Under the pieces are notes generated by a model. That model ran no database searches. It was not told the origin of the DNA and saw only the letters and a list, made by a program, of their open reading frames with translations. This document shows positions 55,488 to 64,000 of a stretch of 64,000 nucleotides of DNA, in pieces; the stretch's first letter is position 1; the number at the start of each line of letters is the position of its first letter. The stretch covers positions 71,642,604-71,706,603 of the forward strand of contig NC_065531.1 in the NCBI RefSeq assembly GCF_020184175.1. Direction: 5' to 3'. The position numbers were made by a program, and so were the translations under genes. Source of the stretch: Aphis gossypii. Its lineage: Eukaryota > Arthropoda > Insecta > Hemiptera > Aphididae.

Positions 55488-56422
55488 AATTTACCAAACA
55501 GCAAAAAAGATGCTTTCGATTTTTTCCAAGAGAAGGGTTTACTTCCAAAACACCGTGAATGCGAAAACGGTTAAAAAAAACTGTACATCGGAAAAAATGA
55601 AATTTTTTGGAAATGTAACGTCAAGACATGTCAGCATAAAACCAATATGCGTATGGGTAATTGGTTTGAAAATAGTCGTTTGTCTTTTTTAACAATACTC
55701 CGGCTCATATATTGTTGGAGTGCAGAATTAACCTCCGTTAATTTTTGTGAAAAACATTTGGAGATGAGTCATTGTATCATAGTTTGTTAATTGGAATAAT
55801 TAAACGCGTGAGGTGTGCACAATAACAATAAGTCGAAATCAACAAATGCAAATCTAAGGACCAGGAAAAATTGTTGAAATCGACGAAAGTATGTTTTCAA
55901 AAAGAAAGAATAATGCTGGAAGGATATTACCACAACAGTGGATAATTGGCGGAATTTTTCGCGAAACAAAGGAGATATTTCTTATCCAAGTTCCTAATCG
56001 TACCAAGGAAACGCTTTCATTTGCGATAAAACAATATTATATAATAAAGGTAGGTACAACCATTTATTCTGACTGTTGGCGTAGATATGATACAGACGAA
56101 CTAAGCAGAGCCGGATACACGCATAGTACAGTCAATCATAGTAATAACTTTGTTGACCCAGTTACTCCAACATATTGAACGTGTTTGGGGCTCCGCTAAA
56201 TGGAGAAATAAAAAGCATAGGAGGACTAGACGCAATCATTTGGAGTCATATCTGGCGGAGTTTATCAAAGGCCTAACCTATCAAATCTGGCGGAGACAAA
56301 ACATTGAAGGAGAACCATTCGATAACATAGGTAATGAAAAATATTTGCGAAAATTGGCCACCAAAAATAGAAATTTAGACTTATGCAACTATAACTGTGA
56401 TAATTTATTTATATTTATTTAA
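55488..56422 (+). pseudogene. Decayed Merlin / ISXO2-like (IS1595-type) DDE transposase
   Basis: Remains of a DDE transposase of the ISXO2-like group, which insects carry as Merlin elements. An N-terminal piece (from about 55506) has the zinc-ribbon-like WKCNVKTC and the block SRLSFLTILRLIYCW. The catalytic part (about 55870-56175) has the first Asp in IVEIDES (Asp codon 55882-55884), the second in TIYSDCWRRY, and, after a frameshift near 56160, the Glu in HIERVWGSAKWRNK. It is broken by an in-frame stop near 55575, several stops and a frame change at about 55787-55865, and the frameshift before the Glu. It cannot make an active enzyme. Its terminal repeats were not located. Confidence 0.85.
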
Positions 56423-57071
56423 TATCGTAATTTGACGTTTTTTTGATAATTTTGATGACTTTTTGTATAATAAACGTTATACTAATATACTAAATTGTAC
56501 TAAATACAAACGAAATAGATGTATTATAAAGTTATCTTACCAAAAAAAATTAACGAGGCCTTTCTTTGATTCGTTGAAACTTATAAATTATAATAAACAA
56601 TAAACTATTTATTGTTGAAAATATTATAACATATTTATTTATCAATAATTTTCAATATTATAATTCAATGCAATTAATGAGTATGTTAAATGTTATTGGT
56701 ACCATAATATCTTTTGGTGAAATACTGAAATTAATGTAAGACACTGAGACCTTATTGAATTTCGTTTTTTTTTTTTTTACCGAGTTTTTGGCGCAATCTT
56801 AAGTTTATATTATACACGTAACTATGGGATAACACCAGTGCTACGACTATATACTACTAAGACATTGTATTACTCCGAACAAAAATTTTTATTATCAACC
56901 ATAACACTGCTCCGATATCAATTACTTCGAACATAAACTATAACGATATTATATTATATTACTCCGACATATTTGCATTTTACTGATAGAGATAACCGCA
57001 TCATGTCTACATGATGATTGATAAGTTAAAACCATGATAAATATTAAATAATTAATAATTTTAATAATATA

Positions 57072-57355
57072 CCTCATTTACATTCAGCCTATTTTCGTGG
57101 CAGTGAGCAGGGAAGTGGGCAGCATGAGCATGTAAACACGTCACTCACGCTGACCATGCTCCTCGCATTGCCGCTGCCCGACTCTCCAAGAGCGGTAAAT
57201 TGAGCAATGTGAGCAGCAGGTTAATCAGCAGCGTATTAGCGTATTTAACCTGTTCATATTAGCAGGGCAATGTTAACACTCACTACCTACAACGCTGCCA
57301 CTGAAGTATTTTGGGAATTAAATACGGCAGCGGCAATGGCTGAATGTAAATGGGG
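57072..57355. mobile_element. MITE, TA-flanked, 284 bp
   Basis: The left end CCTCATTTACATTCAGCC (57072) matches the complement of the right end GGCTGAATGTAAATGGGG (ending 57355), with one mismatch in 18. TA lies directly outside on each side (57070-57071, 57356-57357). The arms extend with partial similarity into CGTGGCAGTG / CGGCAGCGGCA. The interior is strikingly GC-richer than the surroundings, with many GAGCA and GCAGC repeats. Non-coding. Confidence 0.75.
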
Positions 57356-58488
57356 TATCTATGGCTTATATATTTAATATAAGTGTATAGACATTATTAT
57401 AACATAGTATAGATTTTATTTAAATATAATCCACGCTCCACGGTGTAAAGTAGATCTTCTCAGTGTTCAGAACTTCCGAGTTTGTAAATGTATAACAGAA
57501 GCTCATGATAAAATAATATCATGCAGAAGCTTACTACACGGTGTCACAGCTAGTATGATATTAAAATTTATATTTGATGTCTTTTTTCATAAAAATTTAG
57601 AAAACATGTGATTTACTTTTAATATTATCTTAATTTATACCATGGATAAATTAGAAATTTGATATTTTAATATATTAAATATTTGTTTTGACTATTAGGC
57701 AATCTCAGTGCCTTTTTTTTTCTTCAATATGACAAGGTAATAATTATAATATTTTCTTAGGTACCTACACTCTTTGTAATCATTTAAAGCTCTTCCATCT
57801 TGTATTACTAAAAATAATTTGAAACAAACAATTGCTGCTGGACCCACAAAACTTTTAATATCTATCAGATATTCTTTGATCCCAATCACATCTTATAATT
57901 TGAAATTCATTAAGCTATTTGTTATTAATATAATTTGTTGACTGCAGTTTCTATAAAAATATTTTAGTAAATTTGTTTTGTGTAATTTAATATTATTCTT
58001 TTCACATTAATCTAAGACCACTCTGTCTGTGGTTGAAGAGTTGTAAACAATTTTATATCCATACATTCTATTCAGAGAATGATGGAATCCATAACACGTC
58101 ATATTAATTGTGATTCGAATAAAAGCTATCTACATCTAAATTGGAAAACTGGCATTTTATTTTTTGAAGATATTTTAAATATTACCTCAAAAACAGGATG
58201 TTCTATGTTTTGAATTCAATTATATCAATTAAAGATATATTAAATATGACATTTTTAAGAAATATTGGTTTTGAAATACTAACTTGTTTTATTATTTTTG
58301 TATATAAATTACCATTTTTGCCATATTTTGACAAATAAGGAGCTTATAAATATAATATATAATTATATAACAACTGAATCATAAAAAATTTAGATAGTAT
58401 TTATATCAACTTTAACTGTAAATTAATGATGCATTTTAACTTGGTTATATACTTATATGTACCTACTTCAAAACTTTTAAGTTATAAC

Positions 58489-59951
58489 AGTAAAATGTAT
58501 TTAAGGCGAGCTGATTCTACACCAACTGGTAATAGTCGTCTATGTAGTTGTCATTTCAAGGACAAACTAAAAGAAAATGGTCCATCAATATTTGCCTGGA
58601 ATGAAAATGCTATAATGGATTTTAGGTCTCCAGAAAAAATTAAAAGGTATAGGGTAGCCTAAGATGACCAATTCTAGTACCTTAAATTGTAATCTATTGT
58701 TGGATATAAATAAATAAATAAAATAAAATCATCTACATTTATAAATTCATGTACGTGAATTTATTTATTTATCTATTCAAATCAGTGTTGTATCATCAAT
58801 TTATGTTTAAGATTTTTCTTTTTGAACATGTAAAATGTTTGTGTTTATAGGAAAAGGAAGATTTTTTTGAGTGATGAAATGAATAATGACATTGATGATG
58901 GTAACTGTGATGGTAATGCAGATTTATCAAATACTCACCATAATAATGTAGTGACTGATGCTGAAATATATTTCTTGAATCAAAAAATTGAAAGTTTAGA
59001 ATTAGAAAACCAGTCGTTAAAAATTCAGAAATTTGGCTATCATTCTATCTGTGAAAATGAGGATATTTTTACTTTTTACACTGATATTTCTAAAGAGATG
59101 TTTGATATTATTGTTGAATTATGTGGAGTTGAAGAATTTGAATACTATAATGGTTGAAAAGTGGAATGTTTTTCAATTAAAGATCAAATTTTAATAACTT
59201 TTCTTAAATTAAGATTAAATTTGGTTAACAAAGATATTGCATTTAGATTCAATACAAGTGAATTGACAGTTTCTAATATTATTCTAACATTTATAATTTT
59301 ACTTCATGAAATATTATTTAAAAAATTAATGGAAACCGTGCCTCTCAAACCAAAAGCAGACTTTGTCTGCCAAATTGTTTTGTAAGCTTTCAAAATTGTA
59401 GGATGACTATGGACTGTACAAAAGTAGCCTGTGACATTCCTCATCAATTGCATCACCAAAGAGCTACTTTCAGTTCATACAAACATAAAAATACACTAAA
59501 AGGGCTTATTTGAATTGCACCTAATGGTGTTATTACATTTGTTAGCAATTTGTACCCAGGGTCAACTTCAGATAAGAAAATTGTGAATCATTGTGGATTT
59601 TTAAGTTTACTTGAGCCGGGTGATCTTATATTGGCGGACAAAGGATTTCTTATATCAGACGTTTTACCTGATGGGGTTTCTTTAAACATTCCCCCTTTTC
59701 TTACTTTTTCATAATTCACACCTAGTGAAGTTTAAAAAACTAAAAGTATTGCTCGTGCTAGGATTCACGTTGAAAGAGCTATTAGTCGATTAAAGGGATT
59801 TTAAATTTTAAGTCACATTCCAAAATCATTGTTTAAAAAGTCGTCCTTAGTGTTTCAACTTTGTGCATCCTTGGTTAATTTTCAAAATCCACTTATTAAA
59901 GAAGTAGAAAATTTATTCACTGTATCACCAACAGAAGACTATGATGTTTAA
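58489..59951 (+). pseudogene. THAP + DDE_Tnp_4 transposase pseudogene
   Basis: The first exon (to 58646) keeps the C-terminal half of a THAP DNA-binding domain (SRLCSCHF, then ENGPSIFAWNENAIMDF). The N-terminal Cys pair was not found upstream. A GT-AG intron (58647-58850) joins in phase to an acidic linker and coiled-coil-like segment (IESLELENQSLKIQ). A helix-turn-helix-like region and the DDE_Tnp_4 core follow: Asp in MDCTK (59412-59414), Asp in LADKGF (59637-59639), Glu in RIHVERAISRLKGF (59772-59774). Damage includes TGA at 59155-59157, a frameshift near 59367, TGA after KGLI near 59512, and TAA after FLTFS, SEV and KGF. All three catalytic residues survive, but the frame does not. Family assignment is firm; the exact start is unknown. 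Confidence 0.85.
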
Positions 59952-60228
59952 ATATAATTTATAATTCATATTTATAAATTCGAATACTCAAAATATTTTT
60001 TTCTTAAAATGTACCTACTTATAATTAAATAAATTTATTAATAATATTTTTTAATAATTTTGAAGTAAATTAATGTATTTTTTAATAAATATCTGTCAAG
60101 TTTTGCTAGTGTAATATGTGGTATAATATTTAATTAAATTAATGAAATTAATAATATTTTTATTATTTTAACAACCAAGGTACATACTGTTTTTGATAAA
60201 AATCTAATAAAATATCAATATTGTTCTT

Positions 60229-61493
60229 TCAGTCATCATTTGCTTCAATTTGGATAGCAACCATACTTTTAGTTGTCCATACAACAAGAATACAACCAAT
60301 AGATTTAGTCATAAATATTTGGCTGAAATATTCATGATCAGTATTTAATATGTATGTATGACTTGAATTTGTCATTGGAATTTAATTTTAAAATATAATC
60401 TGTGTGCTCTATTAAGCATTGTTCTAAAACCTGATTATGGGATTTATAAGGACATTTTATTTCAATGCAGTATGGTTTGCCATTTATTACAGCCAATCCA
60501 TCGGGACTAGCTTCTATGAGACCTGATGAATGAAGTCATATACCTGTGGGCTGAACATGAATATTCAATTTTTCCTTAAATTCTTTTATAGCTACCTTCT
60601 CATGATGTTTGCCCCACAGTACAGACCTATGAAATTCTAAGTTATAACTTCCTATTAGAGTTTTAAAAAGAGATGGCAGATACCTATTTCTTTTAACACT
60701 CTTTAATACCTTTGAAAAATTACTAGCAGTGATCCTGTACTGTCTGTAAAAAGACCACTTGATATTGTCCGACTGTCCTTCCGTTTAAACAGCTATTTCT
60801 TCAATTTGTTTGAAATAAATGTTGAAATAGTGATTCAAAAACTGTTTTTTATCTAAGGTTTTTCTAAATTCTTCAGAAAAAAGAACAGATTCAAAAGGTG
60901 GCAAACTCAAAACATTTTGAAGAGAATTACTTGGTTCTGGAGTAACTAACCAAGTAAATCCTACTACATGATTACTGGACTTAAGTTTTTCAAAACACAT
61001 CTGCTTGATATCACAGTTAATTTTCTTAATAACGAAATTACTATGTCAGGATTAAGTTCATCTATTGTACAAATCCTATCATCGTCATTAAATTTTTGTT
61101 TGCACCAGGCACATTCTTTATCGGTTACAGATATATTTTTATGAGCATGTAACAATAAGGCTGTCATGTGATTGCATTTAGTTTGTCCAACAGCACAAGT
61201 ACACTTAGCAAAGTCTATAATGTCATTATTAAGGTGGATCTAAAAATTTAAAAATACTTTGAATCAATCTACATTTAAAAGAATTTTTACATTATTATTT
61301 TAAATTACCTCATTCTGATTAATTTTTTTTTCATGCTAGAATGAATACTACCTGTTAAAACGCCTAGAACAAAATTACAAGTATGAACATTACCACTCTC
61401 AAAATGATTCTCCCCTTTAGCCAAAAGTTTCGGATCGTTAATAAATTCAACGTTTACACTTTGTGAGTACGCAAAGTTAGCGCGGCTGTACAA
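60229..61493 (-). pseudogene. SWIM zinc-finger + YqaJ nuclease pseudogene
   Basis: Convergent with the transposase pseudogene. The 5' piece (61493-61305) contains KLLAKGENHFESGNV, typical of these insect proteins. A likely intron separates it from a SWIM finger at about 61205-61165 (CTCAVGQTKCNH, pattern CxCx6CxH). Downstream the YqaJ (lambda-exonuclease-like, PD-(D/E)xK) domain shows VLWGKHHEKVAIKEF, then GLIEASPDGL, then CIEIKCPY, with the expected acidic and Lys residues. It is broken by a frame change at an A-run near 61330, another near 61005, TAA at 60785-60787, TGA after PTGI near 60540, and a frameshift near 60350. The family suggests DNA-end processing during transposition; the job is inferred. 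Confidence 0.8.
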
Positions 61494-61499
61494 AGAGTG

Positions 61500-62160
61500 G
61501 TGGGAGCATTTTGAACAAAGGTAACAGAACAGAGTGCTGCGCGTTTGACTATGTTTGTGAGCGGGCGCGCGAGTGGCGATAAATTAATGTTATGCCATTA
61601 ATTTTGAAAAAATTTCGATTTTTAGATATTTTCCTTTAGTTACACTGTAAGACCTACCTTTGTGCCAAATTTCACGTTTCTACCTATTCGGGAAGTGTCT
61701 TATAATTTCGATGACCAGTCAGTCAGTAACAAAATTGCAAATTTTGAAATCCTCCCATTATTAAATGACTCAATATTAAGGGCTAATTTTCTTAGAGCGT
61801 CTTAAGCTACCTACTATAGATTAATCTGTGTTTTAAATTTCAAAAGTTTATCTTAAGAGGAAACAGAGATACATAGGTTACAAAAACCGGGCGAATTGGT
61901 TCGTGTAAAGATACACTGGCATTGCTGAAATTTGGCAGGCGCACTGCCGTGCGCTCAGATTATTATTATTAATTTATAATTCTTTTATTTGTTTTATGTT
62001 TATATTACTGTCATTACAATTTACAGTTAACTAAATAGATTTAAGTTTACTAATGTAATATATTAATATGTTATTGGGTTCACACCGTTTAAATTAAAAT
62101 AAATAAATTAATTAATTAATAACACTAATATTATCAAATATGGTAATATCAATTGATATT
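61500..62160. other. Non-coding right part of the two-gene element
   Basis: GC-richer at 61535-61580 (GAGCGGGCGCGCGAG) and 61880-61960, with no open frame recognised. It lies 5' of the YqaJ pseudogene and could be its former promoter or a further repeat inserted there. The phrase from about 61640 to 61700 has the look of a high-copy interspersed repeat, but no second copy occurs in the window. Confidence 0.35.
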
Positions 62161-62648
62161 ACAGTTTATCAATGATAATAACATAATATTAATAATATCG
62201 GAGTAGTTTGATCTACCTTCGTAGTTGTATATAATCGGATAACTTGTATTCGTTGCATTTTACATTCGGAGTAATATGTTCGGAGCATTATATTATCGTG
62301 GCAGTGAACTATCGTGGCAGTAGTAGCAACCCCGTAACAACTATATAGAACCATAGATAATAAAATATTATCTATGTATAGAACATACAGCTGTTTGGTT
62401 CCGGCCTGCCGGGAACTACATGAACAAGAATTTCGAAACGTGAATATGAGATAACGGTGAGTCCGGCACAATTTCGTAGCTAACTTCTTGCTAGTAAATA
62501 TTCTAAGAATGACGTGGTTACGCGGTGTTCAATTTTTATTTTAAATAAATTTTCCTGTACCTACGTTCTGTGCGTTTCTGTACAGAATTATTTTTCAAAT
62601 TTGAAATTATATTATCTTATATTTTAAGTTACCTTACTTACAGCCACG

Positions 62649-63459
62649 ATGTTTGACGGATTCCTAGATGATTTGAAACGCATGAATAAACGACAAGTAA
62701 TGGAAACAAATTATGTTGTATTATTTTAACAATACAACATAGTTTTTTTTAATTTTTCGACATTTGGTATTAATATTATGTTTTAATATTTCAATATGAT
62801 TTTAGTTTCTCTATCAAGTATTAAGTTTTGGAATGATCGTTTCATCAGCATTAATGATATGGAAAGGTTTAATGGTTTTTACTGGTAGTGAGAGTCCGAT
62901 TGTTGTTGTTTTAAGGTATAATAGTATATTCAAATATTTAAGTTTTTGTTTACATTTTATTTAAATAAAAATAATTATTTTATTAAGTTTTTAAATATTA
63001 TTAGTTATTTTTCATTAGCATGAATTTAAAAATCTTATATTTAAATGTGATAAACATTTTACAGTGGTAGTATGGAACCAGCTTTTCATCGAGGTGATCT
63101 ATTATTCTTAACAAACTATGAAGAAGAACCAGTTAGAGTTGGTGAAATAGTCGTTTTTAAAATTGAAGGACGTGATATTCCTATTGTGCATAGAGTTTTA
63201 AAACTACACGAGAAGTCAGTTTGATTTGAATATTTTAAATTATTTAAAACAATTTAGCTTTATTAATATTTTTTTTTCTAGAAATAATGGAACAATTAAA
63301 TTTTTAACCAAAGGTGACAATAATAGTGTGGATGATAGAGGATTGTATGCACCTGGTCAACAGTGGCTAGAAAAATCAGATATGGTAGGCAGAGCCAGAG
63401 GATTTTTACCATATGTTGGAATGGTTACAATTTTAATGAATGAATATCCTAAAGTCAAA
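62649..63459 (+). CDS. SEC11A: Signal peptidase complex catalytic subunit SEC11 (partial, 3' exon beyond window)
   Basis: Serine protease subunit that removes signal peptides from proteins entering the endoplasmic reticulum; a single-pass membrane protein with a lumenal catalytic domain. Exons 62649-62696, 62806-62915, 63065-63214 and 63282-63459 join in phase through GT-AG introns to 162 codons. The start is the ATG in CCACGATGTTT at 62649; a possible acceptor just upstream (CTTACAG) hints at a 5' UTR intron. After the cytosolic N-terminus (FLDDLKRMNKRQ) comes one membrane segment (about 19-42). The catalytic Ser55 in SGSMEPAF, His95 in IPIVHRV, and Asp115/Asp121 in KGDNNSVDDRG are all present. 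About 17 residues of the usual ~179 are missing; the exon-4 donor AAA|GTATGT at 63460 shows they lie in an exon past 64000. No damage seen. twisted (twr) is the Drosophila ortholog. Confidence 0.93.
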
Positions 63460-64000
63460 GTATGTATGGGGTTTTATTTTATTAAAATGAAATGCAAATT
63501 TAGTAGTTTTTAATATATCCAGTAATATTATTAAAAAAAAAACCCGAAAAGTTCTCTTATGTATAATAGGTTTTGACTATACCTTGTTATTGAATAGATT
63601 TGCTTAATGGGGATTTGTTGAATTTGAATTTATTAATAAATCATTTAAAAAACAATTTTGAACTGGTTATTTTATACTTAATTATTATTAGTAGGAATAG
63701 TAAGATATCATTTGATACATATAGGCAAAAATACAAAATATTTTACTTGAACTAAAAAAATTGAAAATACACAAATCTGTAGAAGTCAAAACCCCCATAC
63801 CCTCCATATTTCATAAAATAATGTTTAATATAGTTCATACCTACACACAATTTTTAATTATTCATGATTTTACAATTATATATTTCTAAATAAAACTAAT
63901 TTTCAACTTATACACTGCAGTTTATATTTAGTATTAAAAAACTCTTAATGTTTGTTCACAACTTTTTTTTATTAAATATGCTTCTTTCAATATAAATTAT
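63460..64000 (+). other. Intron of SEC11 running off the window
   Basis: Begins with the donor GTATGT. AT-rich, with no exon encoding the expected C-terminal tail (a short hydrophobic helix ending in a basic-acidic tail) found before the window ends. The open frame that reads through the donor stops quickly and is not coding. Confidence 0.7.

Larger units (their letters stand above)
56823..62336. mobile_element. Decayed two-gene DNA transposon, ISL2EU-like (candidate limits)
   Basis: Contains a THAP + DDE_Tnp_4 transposase pseudogene (plus) converging on a SWIM + YqaJ nuclease pseudogene (minus). The outer regions carry TACTCCGA-like motifs: four forward at about 56871, 56908, 56923 and 56960, and four reversed at about 62198, 62235, 62266 and 62280. 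Candidate ends are TGGGATAACACCAGTGCTACG (56825 on) and the complement of GCAACCCCG (ending 62334), each next to a TA; the terminal repeat matches at about 14 of 24 positions. From memory, ISL2EU-type transposons pair a DDE transposase with a YqaJ nuclease and duplicate TA. The class is likely, the exact ends uncertain. A MITE (57072-57355) has inserted near the left end. Confidence 0.5.

Noticed and set aside
58867..59385. Two separate small genes
   Set aside because: They are consecutive pieces of one transposase frame split by a single TGA codon.
1..64000. CRISPR arrays, bacterial operons, rRNA or tRNA genes
   Set aside because: Spliced eukaryotic genes and AT-rich repeats throughout. No evenly spaced direct-repeat array of CRISPR type, and no cloverleaf or rRNA block was recognised by eye; a tRNA scan was not possible.

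Overview
The window is AT-rich animal DNA, with about three quarters A+T, spliced genes using GT-AG introns, and many short dispersed repeats. The recurrent taggtacctacct-type motifs, the abundance of inverted-repeat miniature elements and the two insect-type genes suggest a hemipteran, most likely an aphid (inference from style and protein resemblance; no search was run). Only two genes look intact.

(1) A minus-strand major-facilitator transporter of the SLC46 / proton-coupled folate transporter-like family lies at 11797-17834. Its seven coding exons join in phase to 562 codons. A strong minus-strand splice donor at 28755/28754, downstream of a CpG-rich stretch with TATA/Inr-like sequences, suggests a distant 5' untranslated exon and promoter near 28.7-29.3 kb, giving a first intron of about 11 kb.

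(2) The first four coding exons of SEC11, the catalytic subunit of the signal peptidase complex, lie on the plus strand at 62649-63459. The last short exon is beyond the right edge.

About 54.7-62.3 kb is a transposon cluster. It holds a foldback element with ~260-bp arms (54711-55436), a decayed Merlin / ISXO2-like transposase (about 55500-56422), a TA-flanked MITE (57072-57355), and a broken two-gene element. That last element (about 56823-62336) carries a THAP + DDE_Tnp_4 transposase pseudogene converging on a SWIM + YqaJ nuclease pseudogene. It is bounded by oppositely oriented clusters of a TACTCCGA motif and by weak terminal inverted repeats, and resembles ISL2EU-type transposons.

The remainder (1-11.7 kb, 17.9-28.5 kb, 29.6-54.6 kb) has no recognisable coding sequence. 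It contains several supportable repeats: a hAT-type MITE with a perfect 8-bp target duplication (53943-54172), a TA-flanked MITE (51676-51848), a 1.54-kb palindromic element (41049-42588), a spaced four-copy ATACTAATTGAGTC array (36431-36555), two dispersed repeat families, and microsatellites. The two intact genes have unrelated jobs (membrane solute transport; ER signal-peptide cleavage), and nothing suggests they work together. No rRNA, tRNA or CRISPR was recognised.
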